Below, piece by piece: positions 28,946 to 36,521 of a DNA stretch of 38,129 nucleotides. Made by a program: the position numbers and the translations under genes. How positions within the stretch are numbered: the stretch's first letter is position 1; the number at the start of each line of letters is the position of its first letter. Source of the stretch: CAZYXZ01 sp964651395 (GTDB lineage: Bacteria > Actinomycetota > Actinomycetes > BP-191); NCBI GenBank assembly GCA_964651395.1, contig CAZYXZ010000024.1, positions 1 to 38,129 on the forward strand, in the 5' to 3' direction. The notes below the pieces were generated by a model. The model was not told the origin of the DNA. It saw only the letters and a program-made list of their open reading frames with translations, and made no database searches.

Positions 28946-30385
28946 ATGCTCGACTGGGACGCCTGCTACGGCGCACTGCACAGCCGGGATGCGCGCTTCG
29001 ACGGCGTGTTCTTCACCGGGGTCACCTCGACCGGCATCTACTGCCGGCCGAGCTGCCCGGCGATCACGCCGAAGCGCACCAACGTGCGCTTCTACCCCAC
29101 GGCCGCGGCCGCCCAGCAGGCGGGCTTCCGCGCCTGCAAGCGCTGCCGGCCGGACGCGACTCCCGGCTCGCCGGAGTGGAACCTGCGCTCCGACCTGGTC
29201 GGCCGCGCGATGCGGCTCATCGCGGACGGCGTCGTCGACCGGGACGGCGTCGCCGGTCTCGCGTCGCAGCTCGGCTACAGCGAGCGGCACCTCACCCGGC
29301 AGCTGGCAGCCGAAGTCGGCGCCGGCCCGCTCGCGCTCGCGCGCGCCCAACGGGCGCAGACCGCACGCCTGCTGCTCGAGACGACCGACCTGAGCATCAC
29401 GGAGGTCGCCTTCGCCGCCGGCTTCGCGAGCATCCGGCAGTTCAACGACACCGTGCGCGCCGTCTTCGCGCTCACGCCGACCGACATGCGCAAGCGCCGG
29501 GCGAAGGGCGCGCAGCCGTCCCCCGGCCTGCTCAGCCTGCGGTTGCCGTACCGCGCGCCGCTCGCGGCCGGACCGCTGCTGGCGTTCCTCGGCACCCGTG
29601 CGGTGGCCGGCGTGGAGGAATGGACCGGCACGGCGTACCGGCGCAGCCTGGCCCTTCCGCACGGCACCGCCGTCGTCGAGCTCGAGCCGGCTGAGGGGCA
29701 CGTGGCCTGCCGGCTGCGGCTCGACGACGTACGCGACCTCGCCGCCGCGGTCCAGCGCTGCCGCCGGCTGCTCGACCTCGACGCCGACCCGGAGGCCGTC
29801 GACGCGGCGCTCGGCGCCGACGCGGTGCTCGGCCCCCTGGTCGCGCGTACCCCCGGGCTGCGCGTGCCGGGTCACGTCGACGGTGACGAGCTCGCCGTCC
29901 GCGCGCTGCTCGGCCAGCAGGTCTCGGTGGCCGGTGCGCGCACCCTCGCGTCGCGGCTGGTCGCGCGCTACGGCAAGCCGCTGACCGCGCCGTACGAGGC
30001 CGTCACCCACCTCTTCCCGTCGGTGGAGGTGCTGGCCGGCGCGGACCCCGCCGACCTGGCGATGCCCGCGTCGCGGAAGCGCGCCTTCCTCTCGCTCGCC
30101 ACGGCGCTCTCCAGCGGCAGCACGGTGCTGGACGCCGGTGCCGACCGTGACGGCGTCGAGCACTCCCTGCTCGGGCTCCCGGGGATCGGCCCGTGGACGG
30201 CCGCCTACATCCGGATGCGCGCACTCGGCGATCCCGACGTCTTCCTGCCCACCGACCTCGGTGCCCGGCACGCCCTCGAACGCGCCGGGCTGCCGAGCGA
30301 CCCGAAGTCGGCTGACCAGCTCGCGAGCCGCTGGCGCCCCTGGCGCTCGTACGCTCTCCTCCACCTCTGGGAGTCAGTCACATGA
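28946..30385 (+). CDS. Ada methylphosphotriester/AraC-type regulator fused to AlkA 3-methyladenine DNA glycosylase
   Basis: A 479-residue multidomain repair protein. Residues 1-75 are the Ada zinc domain, with C33, C37, C64 and C67 (GIYCRPSCPA and FRACKRCRPD); the first cysteine pair includes the methyl acceptor. Residues about 85-180 are an AraC-type double helix-turn-helix (GYSERHLTRQLAAEVG and ITEVAFAAGFASIRQFNDTVRAVF). Residues about 190-479 are AlkA: an N-terminal beta domain, LLGQQVSVAGART, the helix-hairpin-helix LPGIGPWTAAYIRMRAL, and PTDLGARHAL with the likely catalytic aspartate. The fusion senses methylated DNA, activates transcription and excises alkylated bases. This architecture is known in Actinobacteria. 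Its stop overlaps the ogt start in ATGA, so repair activities are co-produced. Confidence 0.94.
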   Translation: MLDWDACYGALHSRDARFDGVFFTGVTSTGIYCRPSCPAITPKRTNVRFYPTAAAAQQAGFRACKRCRPDATPGSPEWNLRSDLVGRAMRLIADGVVDRDGVAGLASQLGYSERHLTRQLAAEVGAGPLALARAQRAQTARLLLETTDLSITEVAFAAGFASIRQFNDTVRAVFALTPTDMRKRRAKGAQPSPGLLSLRLPYRAPLAAGPLLAFLGTRAVAGVEEWTGTAYRRSLALPHGTAVVELEPAEGHVACRLRLDDVRDLAAAVQRCRRLLDLDADPEAVDAALGADAVLGPLVARTPGLRVPGHVDGDELAVRALLGQQVSVAGARTLASRLVARYGKPLTAPYEAVTHLFPSVEVLAGADPADLAMPASRKRAFLSLATALSSGSTVLDAGADRDGVEHSLLGLPGIGPWTAAYIRMRALGDPDVFLPTDLGARHALERAGLPSDPKSADQLASRWRPWRSYALLHLWESVT

Positions 30386-30867
30386 GCCGTTCGACGCACG
30401 TCCTGTACACAGTCCTGGCCAGCCCGATCGGCACGCTGCTGCTGCTGATGGAAGACGACGCCCTCACCGGGCTGTACATGGAGCCGCACACGATCGACCC
30501 GGCGTGGCAGCGCGACGACGATGCCTTCGTCAAGGTCGTCGCCCAGCTCGAGGCGTACTTCGCCGGCGAGCTCCGCGAGTTCGACGTCCCGCTCGCCCCG
30601 CGGGGCACGCCGTTCCAGCTGCGCGTGTGGGAGGCGCTGCGGGAGATCCCGTACGGCGAGACGTGGAGCTACGGACAGCTGGCCAGTCGCGTCGGAAACC
30701 CCAAGGCCTCACGCGCGGTGGGTCTGGCCAACGGCCGCAACCCGCTCTCGGTGATCGTGCCGTGCCACCGGGTCATCGGCTCGACCGGGAAGCTGGTCGG
30801 CTACGGCGGGGGCGTGGAGCGCAAGAGGATCCTGCTCGACCTCGAGGCCGGCACTACTCCCTTGTAG
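30382..30867 (+). CDS. ogt: Methylated-DNA--protein-cysteine methyltransferase
   Basis: A 161-residue O6-alkylguanine transferase. The active site is VIVPCHRVIGSTGKLVGYGGG with acceptor C128. GTPFQLRVWEALREIPYGETWSYGQLA is the helix-turn-helix region and RAVGLANGRNPLSV carries the arginine finger (R111) and Asn hinge. The length is that of Ogt, with a short N-terminal domain. It overlaps the Ada-AlkA gene by 4 bp (ATGA) and its 3' end overlaps that of the convergent ligA by 14 bp. It supplies the base-repair half of the adaptive response that the Ada fusion lacks. Confidence 0.95.
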   Translation: MSRSTHVLYTVLASPIGTLLLLMEDDALTGLYMEPHTIDPAWQRDDDAFVKVVAQLEAYFAGELREFDVPLAPRGTPFQLRVWEALREIPYGETWSYGQLASRVGNPKASRAVGLANGRNPLSVIVPCHRVIGSTGKLVGYGGGVERKRILLDLEAGTTPL

Positions 30868-32934
30868 CGGTCGTGCGGGCGGCCTCCGGCCCGTCTTCCA
30901 GCAAGACGCGCAGGCCGTCGTCGTCGAGCACCGGCACACCGAGCTGGAGGGCCTTGTCGTACTTCGAGCCGGGTGCCTCGCCGGCCACGACGAAGTCGGT
31001 CTTCTTCGACACCGACCCGCTGACCTTGCCGCCGCGCGACTGCACCGCCTCGGTCGCCGCGTCCCGGCTGTACGACGCCAACGAGCCCGTGATGACCACG
31101 GTCACCCCGTCGAGCGGGCGGGGCCCGTCGTCGGAGCCCTGTTCGACCAGCTCGACGCCGGCCTGCTCCCACTTGTCCACGACAGCGCGGTGCCAGTCGA
31201 CGGCGAACCACTCGGCGACCGCCTCGGCGATGGTCGGACCGACACCCTCGACTGCGGCCAGCTGCTCCGCGGCGGCAGCCTCGATCGCGCGCAGGCTGCG
31301 GAACTCGCGAGCCAGCGCCTGCGCAGCCGTGGGACCCACGTGCCGGATGGACAGCGCGACGAGCACTCGCCACAGCGGGCGGTGCTTCGCGGACTCGATG
31401 TTCTCGAGCAGCTTGGCCGCGTTGGCCGAGAGACCGCCGTCCTTCTTCACGAAGAACGCGCAGGACGCCAGCTGCTCGGCGTCGAGCAGGAACAAGTCGC
31501 CCTCGTCGGCCACCAGCTCGCCGTCGAGGAGGGCCGCGGCGGTCTCGTAGCCCATGACCTCGATGTCGAAGGCGCCCCGGCCACCGACGTGCACGAGCCG
31601 CTCGCGCAGCTGAGCCGGACAGGACCGCGCGTTGGGGCAGCGCTGGTCGACGTCACCCTCCTTGGCCGGCGCGAGCGGCGTGCCGCACGCCGGGCATGTG
31701 GTGGGCATCACCCACTCCGGTCGCGCGTCGTGCTCCTCGTCCGGGACGAACGTGACGACCTCCGGGATCACGTCGCCGGCCTTGCGCAGGACGACCGTGT
31801 CGCCGGGACGCACGCCTGGCTCACCGTCGAGCCGCTCACCTTCACCGGCTCCATGACGGCGTACGGCGTGACGCGGCCGGTGCGGCCGACGTTGACCTCG
31901 ATGGACGTGAGCTTCGTCGTCACCTCCTCCGGCGGGTACTTGAACGCGATTGCCCAGCGCGGCGACTTGGAGGTCGAGCCGAGCTGCGCCTGAAGGGCGT
32001 AGTCGTCGACCTTCACGACCACGCCGTCGATCTCGTGCTCGATGTCGTGGCGGTGCTCGCCCCAGTGCGCGATGAGGCCTCGGACGCCCTCGAGGTGGGG
32101 GAACACCCGGTAGTGCTCGCTGACCGGCAGCCCCAGGTCGCGCAGCAGGTCGTAGGACGCACTCTGCGACGGCGCGCCGAAGCCGACATGCGCGCCAATG
32201 CCGTGCACGACCATGCGCAAGCCGCGGCCGGCGGTCACCCGCGGGTCCTTCTGCCGCAGCGAGCCGGCTGCGGTGTTGCGCGGGTTCGCGAACGGCGGCT
32301 TGCCGGCTTCGACCAGCTGTGCGTTGAGCGCCTCGAAAGCGGCCACCGGGAAGTACACCTCGCCGCGCACCTCCAACAGCTCCGGCACCGACCCTCCCGG
32401 CGCCGTACCGTCCCGGGCTCCAGTGCCGACGAGCCGGTCGGGCACGTCGTCGAGAGTGCGCAGGTTGGGAGTCACGTCCTCGCCGGTGCGCCCGTCGCCG
32501 CGCGTGGCACCGCGCACGAGAGCGCCGTTCTCGTAGACCAGGGTGACCGCGAGCCCGTCGACCTTCAGCTCGCACAGGTACGTGGCCCGGCTGGCACCGA
32601 CCTCGCGGTCGACGCGCTCGGCCCATGCGGTGAGCTCCTCGTCGGTGAAGGCGTTGTCGAGGCTCAGCATCCGTTCGAGGTGGGTGACCGGGGTGAAGTC
32701 GGTCTGCAGCGGCGCGCCCACCTTCTGCGTCGGCGAGTCGGGTGTGCGCAGCGCGGGGTGCTGCTCCTCGAGATCCTCGAGCTCGCGGTAGAGGGCGTCG
32801 TACTCCGCGTCGGAGACGGTCGGGGCGTCCTTCGTGAAGTAGCGGAACCGGTGTTCCTCGACCTGCTGGGCGAGCTCCGCGTGCCGATGGATCGCGTCGA
32901 CCGGAACACCATCGACGGTCTTCTTGGCGGCCAC
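30854..32934 (-). pseudogene. ligA: NAD-dependent DNA ligase, frameshifted by an internal deletion
   Basis: Two frames together encode LigA. The first (32934 down to about 31817) has the Ia and adenylation domains: HRFRYFTKDAPTVSDAEYD, the CELKVDGLAVTL active site with catalytic Lys, and FKYPPEEVTTKL, ending at VKVSGSTVS. The second (from about 31816 to 30854) resumes at GVRPGDTVVLRKAGDVIPEVV of the OB fold and continues with the zinc finger (CPACG...CPNARSCPAQ), helix-hairpin-helix repeats and the BRCT domain (GVTVVITGSLASYSRDAATEAVQSRG). Thirteen residues that normally join the halves (the ATLHN-DEVAR region) are missing. Only two bases remain in their place, a net loss of 37 nt that breaks the frame. 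LigA is normally essential, so an assembly error is likely. The GTG start is 2 nt after the upstream gene, with GGAGGG ahead. Confidence 0.85.
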
Positions 32935-32936
32935 GC

Positions 32937-33938
32937 CTATCCCTCCGGCGCCTCGGTCAGGCTGCGCGCGGCGTCGCGGCAGCGGGTCAGCGCGGCGCGC
33001 GCCCAGTCCGGCGAGGCCCCGGCGAGCCCGCAGGTCGGGGTCAGCGTCACCGACGCGGCGAGTCTTTCAGCCGGGAACGACAACCTGCGCCACAGCTCGG
33101 CGACCGGTCGTTGGAGATCGCGGACGGAGTCGGCGCTCGGCGAGGTCGGGACGACCCCCAGGAGCAGGTGGACGCCGGCCTGCACGCACTCGCCGAACGC
33201 GTCGTCGTAGGCCGGGCCCAGCAGCGTCAGGTCCACGCTGACGAAGGCCGCACCCGCGGCGCGGAACAGGTCCAGCGGCGGGTTCGCGGCGCAGCAGTGC
33301 ACCCCGGCGGACTCGCCCGCGCCCACGAGCACCCCTTGGAGCACCTCGGTGATCTCCGGGTCGGCGACCTCACGCAGCGGGTGGAAGCCGCTCGCGGTCG
33401 TGAGCCGGCCCGATCGGATGGCGTCGACGGACGGCTCGTCCAGCTGGACCACGATCGACGCGCCGGGAACGCGGCGACGGAGATCCGCGGCGTGCTGGCG
33501 TACCGCTTCGGCCAGCGCAGCGGCGATGTCGCGGACGGCGCCGCGGTCGGCCACCGAGCGGTCCCCGCGGTGGAGCTCCACGCCCGCGGCGAGCGTCCAC
33601 GGGCCGCAGACCTGGACCTTAAGGAGACCCGCGTAGCCGGTAAGGCGCTCCTCGAGAGCGTCCAGGTCGCGGGAGAGGTGGTCGCGCGCGCGGCGCTCGT
33701 CCACGCCGGCTCGTGCGACGAAGCGCCAGCCGCTCGGCTGCAGGTCGACGTGCAGGTCGGGGAGCAGAGCCGCGGTGCGCCCGACCAGGTCCGCGCCGGG
33801 ACCGCGCTGCGGCAGCTCGGGCAGGTGGGGCAGGTCGGGCAGCTCGCCCGCGACGAGACCTGCTGCCTCGTCGGGGTCCTCGCCCGGGAGCGAGCCGACG
33901 CCGGTGGCGGCGGCGGCCGGCCAGAGAGCTGCGGTCAG
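32937..33938 (-). CDS. Core MetE-like cobalamin-independent methionine synthase family protein
   Basis: About 333 residues comprising only the C-terminal catalytic barrel of MetE. The N-terminus reads LWPAAAATGVGSLPGEDPDEAA, then LPDLPHLPELPQRGPGADLVGRTAAL, VQVCGPWTLAAGVEL, IVVQLDEPSV, AGVHCCAANPPLDLF and LTPTCGLAGASPDWA. The HxC of VHCC and the later Cys of PTCGLAG are the zinc ligands that activate the thiol. Such short proteins next to ligA are conserved in Actinobacteria; the methyl donor may differ from that of full MetE. No ATG, GTG or TTG occurs in frame near the N-terminus. The likely start is CTG 33938, overlapping the upstream TGA as CTGA; the first ATG-type start would be at 33704 and would cut off about 78 conserved residues. 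Confidence 0.84.
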   Translation of the reverse strand: MTAALWPAAAATGVGSLPGEDPDEAAGLVAGELPDLPHLPELPQRGPGADLVGRTAALLPDLHVDLQPSGWRFVARAGVDERRARDHLSRDLDALEERLTGYAGLLKVQVCGPWTLAAGVELHRGDRSVADRGAVRDIAAALAEAVRQHAADLRRRVPGASIVVQLDEPSVDAIRSGRLTTASGFHPLREVADPEITEVLQGVLVGAGESAGVHCCAANPPLDLFRAAGAAFVSVDLTLLGPAYDDAFGECVQAGVHLLLGVVPTSPSADSVRDLQRPVAELWRRLSFPAERLAASVTLTPTCGLAGASPDWARAALTRCRDAARSLTEAPEG

Positions 33939-34126
33939 GTGCGCCGACGGGCGGCGGTGGCGCGCGGCTTCGCGCGACTGGCACGTCGGGCCGGTGCCTG
34001 CAGCCAGGCCAGGTCGGCCTGGAGCGTCTCGAGCAGCTCGGCGCGGTCGGCCGTCTCCCCGCGTACGGCGATGCTGTAGCGCTGGATCACGCTGAGGTCG
34101 GTCAGTCGGATGTCGTTGTCGGCCAT
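33935..34126 (-). CDS. 63-residue conserved-looking small protein
   Basis: A short protein, MADNDIRLTDLSVIQRYSIAV, followed by a helix (DRAELLETLQADLAWLQ) and a basic tail (RRASRAKPRATAARRRT). I do not recognise a family and no catalytic residues are evident. The basic tail suggests RNA or DNA contact. Reality is supported by a TAGGGT -10 box exactly 6 nt before the ATG, by strongly GC third codon positions, and by its stop forming a CTGA overlap with the downstream methionine-synthase-like gene, which appears to depend on it for translation. It lies 30 nt downstream of mnmA on the same strand. Confidence 0.65.
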   Translation of the reverse strand: MADNDIRLTDLSVIQRYSIAVRGETADRAELLETLQADLAWLQAPARRASRAKPRATAARRRT

Positions 34127-34132
34127 GAGCTC

Positions 34133-34138
34133 ACCCTA
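34133..34138 (-). promoter_or_regulatory. -10 box of a leaderless promoter ahead of the 63-residue gene
   Basis: TAGGGT on the minus strand is followed by 6 nt and the ATG at 34126. It lies in the 29-bp gap after mnmA and could start a short transcript covering the small protein, the core-MetE gene and ligA. Confidence 0.45.
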
Positions 34139-34155
34139 ACGAGGAGATGCTGGGC

Positions 34156-35259
34156 CTACACGGTAACCGGCGAATCCGCGGCGGCCGTAATCCGGGCGGC
34201 ACCGAGGACCACGTCCCCGTCGTAGAGCACCAGCGACTGTCCCGGCGCGACGCCGCGCGCCGGCTTGTCGAAGGTCACCTCGAGCCGGTCGTCGCCGTGG
34301 ACCGCCGTAGCCGGCACGGCCGCACCGTGAGCGCGCAGCTGCGCGTGACAGCGCGAGGACCCGGACGGCGCGGGGCCGGCCCAGGTCGGCGGCCCGGTCA
34401 CCACGCGGGAGACGTCGAGCGCCTCCCGCGGGCCTACGCGGACCGTCCCCGTCGCCGGGGTGATGCCGAGGACGTAGCGGGGGCGGCCGTCCGGGGCGGG
34501 CACGCCGAGGTGCAGCCCGCGGCGCTGCCCGACCGTGAACCGGTACGTCCCGTCGTGGCGGCCGACCTCGGCACCCGTCTGGTCGACGACCGTGCCCGGC
34601 TGGTCACCGAGCCGGCCGGCCAGGAAGCCCGCGGTGTCGCCGTCCGGGATGAAGCACACGTCATAGGAGTCCGGCTTCGCCGCGACGGCCAGCCCGCGGT
34701 CGCGGGCATCGCGCCGGACGTCGTCCTTGCGGCTCTCACCGAGCGGGAACAGCGAGTGGGCCAGCTGTTCGGTCGTGAGTCCGCCTAGGACGTAGGACTG
34801 GTCCTTGTCCGGGTCCAGCCCGCGCCGCAGCCGGCGGACGACCCCGCCGGCCGGGAGCACGTCGTCGCTGAGCCGCGCGTAGTGGCCGGTGCAGACCGCG
34901 TCGAAGCCGAGCGCCAGCGCCTTGTCCAGGACCGCCGAGAACTTCACCTGCTCGTTGCAGCGCATGCAGGGGTTCGGCGTACGTCCGGCTGCGTACTCCG
35001 CGACGAAGTCGTCGATCACATCGGCCCGGAAGCGTTCGGCGAGGTCCCAGACGTCGTACGGCACGCCGAGCACGTCGGCGATCCGCCGCGCGTCCCTCTC
35101 GTCGTCGAGGGTGCAGCAGCCGCGGGCGCCGTCGCGACCGGCGCGGGGCTTCGTCGACAGGGCCAGGTGCACCGCGGTGACGTCGTGCCCCGCGTCGACG
35201 GCGCGCGCGGCCGCGACCGCGGAGTCCACACCCCCCGAGAGGGCGGCCAGGACGCGCAT
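34156..35259 (-). CDS. mnmA: tRNA-specific 2-thiouridylase
   Basis: A 367-residue enzyme that thiolates U34 of tRNA-Glu, tRNA-Gln and tRNA-Lys. The PP-loop is VLAALSGGVDSAVAA (residues 3-17). RTPNPCMRCNEQVKF carries the first catalytic cysteine and SYDVCFIPDGD the second. FTVGQRRGLHLGV and the C-terminal beta-barrel complete the family. The start at 35259 shares one base with the desulfurase stop (TGATG), so translation is coupled to the enzyme that supplies its sulfur. It is followed by the 63-residue gene. Confidence 0.96.
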   Translation of the reverse strand: MRVLAALSGGVDSAVAAARAVDAGHDVTAVHLALSTKPRAGRDGARGCCTLDDERDARRIADVLGVPYDVWDLAERFRADVIDDFVAEYAAGRTPNPCMRCNEQVKFSAVLDKALALGFDAVCTGHYARLSDDVLPAGGVVRRLRRGLDPDKDQSYVLGGLTTEQLAHSLFPLGESRKDDVRRDARDRGLAVAAKPDSYDVCFIPDGDTAGFLAGRLGDQPGTVVDQTGAEVGRHDGTYRFTVGQRRGLHLGVPAPDGRPRYVLGITPATGTVRVGPREALDVSRVVTGPPTWAGPAPSGSSRCHAQLRAHGAAVPATAVHGDDRLEVTFDKPARGVAPGQSLVLYDGDVVLGAARITAAADSPVTV

Positions 35260-36425
35260 CAGTACGCGGCGGCGAGGCCCGCCCGGCGGGCGCGCTCGAC
35301 CACCGGCCCGATGGCCTCGACGGCGGAGACCACGTCGTCCTCGGTCGAGCTCCACCCGAGCGAGAAGCGCAGCGAGCCGCGGGCCGGCTCCTCGCCGATG
35401 CCCATCGCGAGCAGCACGTGACTGGGCCGCGCGACGCCCGCCGTGCAGGCCGACCCGGTCGAGCACTCGACGCCACGGGCATCGAGCAGCAGCAGCAGCG
35501 AGTCGCCCTCGCAACCCGGGAACGACAGGTGGGCGTTGCCCGGGAGCCGGTCGAGCGGGTCGCCGTTGAGCTGCGCGTCCGGAACGGCGGTCCTGATCCC
35601 GGCGACGAGCGCGTCACGGAGCGCGACCAGCCGCGCGGCGTACTCGGGCTGCCCGGTGACGGCGTGGTGCACCGCGGCTCCCAGCCCCACGATGCCCGGA
35701 GTGTCGAGCGTGCCCGACCGCACTTCACGCTCCTGCCCGCCGCCGTGCAGCAGCGGCGTGCACTCCACACCGGACCGCAGCAGCAGTGCGCCCACGCCCT
35801 GGGGCCCGCCGATCTTGTGCCCCGAGAGCGAGAGCGCATCGAGTCCGCTCGCCGCGAAGGACACCGGCAGCGCACCGACGGCCTGCACCGCGTCGGCGTG
35901 CACCGGTACGCCGGCCGCCCGGCATTCGGCGGCCACGTCGGTGATCGGCTGGACCGTGCCCACCTCGTTGTTGGCCCACATGACCGTCACGAGCGCGACG
36001 TCGGCGCCTAGCGCCGCGGCGACGTCGGCCGGGTCCACCCGGCCGCGCCGGTCGACCGGCAACCAGGTGACGACCGCCCCCTCGTGCTGCTCGAGCCACT
36101 GCACCGCGTCCAGCACGGCGTGGTGCTCGACCGCGCTGGCGACGATCCGCCGCCGGTTGGGGTCCGCCGCCCGGCGCGCCCAGAACAGGCCCTTGACCGC
36201 GAGGTTGTCCGACTCGGTGCCGCCACCGGTGAAGAGCACCTCGGACGGCCGCGCGTCGAGCGCTCCCGCGATCGCCTCGCGCGCCTCTTCCACGCCCCGG
36301 CGCGCGCGGCGGCCCGAGGCGTGCAGGGACGACGGGTTGCCCTGGGCCGCAGTGAGGTACGGCGTCATCGCCGCCAGCACGTCGGGCACCAGGGGCGTCG
36401 TCGCCGCGTGGTCGAGGTAGGCCAT
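35259..36425 (-). CDS. Cysteine desulfurase, IscS/NifS type
   Basis: A 388-residue PLP enzyme that takes sulfur from cysteine as a persulfide. AYLDHAATTPLVPDVLAAM is the N-terminus, TGGGTESDNLAVKG and SAVEHHAV the cofactor histidine region, VMWANNEVGTVQP and HADAVQAVG follow. SLSGHKIGGPQGVGALLLR holds the Schiff-base lysine, and ECSTGSACTAGVARPSHVL the active-site cysteine on a group I (IscS/NifS) loop. The start is ATG 36425, which lies 7 nt after TAGGCT with no Shine-Dalgarno, so the mRNA is probably leaderless. No Fe-S assembly genes are adjacent, so with mnmA next in line its main role is probably tRNA thiolation. Confidence 0.95.
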   Translation of the reverse strand: MAYLDHAATTPLVPDVLAAMTPYLTAAQGNPSSLHASGRRARRGVEEAREAIAGALDARPSEVLFTGGGTESDNLAVKGLFWARRAADPNRRRIVASAVEHHAVLDAVQWLEQHEGAVVTWLPVDRRGRVDPADVAAALGADVALVTVMWANNEVGTVQPITDVAAECRAAGVPVHADAVQAVGALPVSFAASGLDALSLSGHKIGGPQGVGALLLRSGVECTPLLHGGGQEREVRSGTLDTPGIVGLGAAVHHAVTGQPEYAARLVALRDALVAGIRTAVPDAQLNGDPLDRLPGNAHLSFPGCEGDSLLLLLDARGVECSTGSACTAGVARPSHVLLAMGIGEEPARGSLRFSLGWSSTEDDVVSAVEAIGPVVERARRAGLAAAY

Positions 36426-36432
36426 CGGTACG

Positions 36433-36438
36433 AGCCTA
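36433..36438 (-). promoter_or_regulatory. -10 box of a leaderless desulfurase-mnmA promoter
   Basis: TAGGCT on the minus strand is followed by 7 nt and the ATG at 36425. The upstream 90 bases are GC-rich with no clear -35. Confidence 0.45.
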
Positions 36439-36521
36439 CCCAGCACCCGATGACGGCCGCGGCGGGGTTGGGGCCCCGCTTCGCGGAGGAGGCGCGGGCT
36501 GGGGTGCCCGCGCCGGGCATG

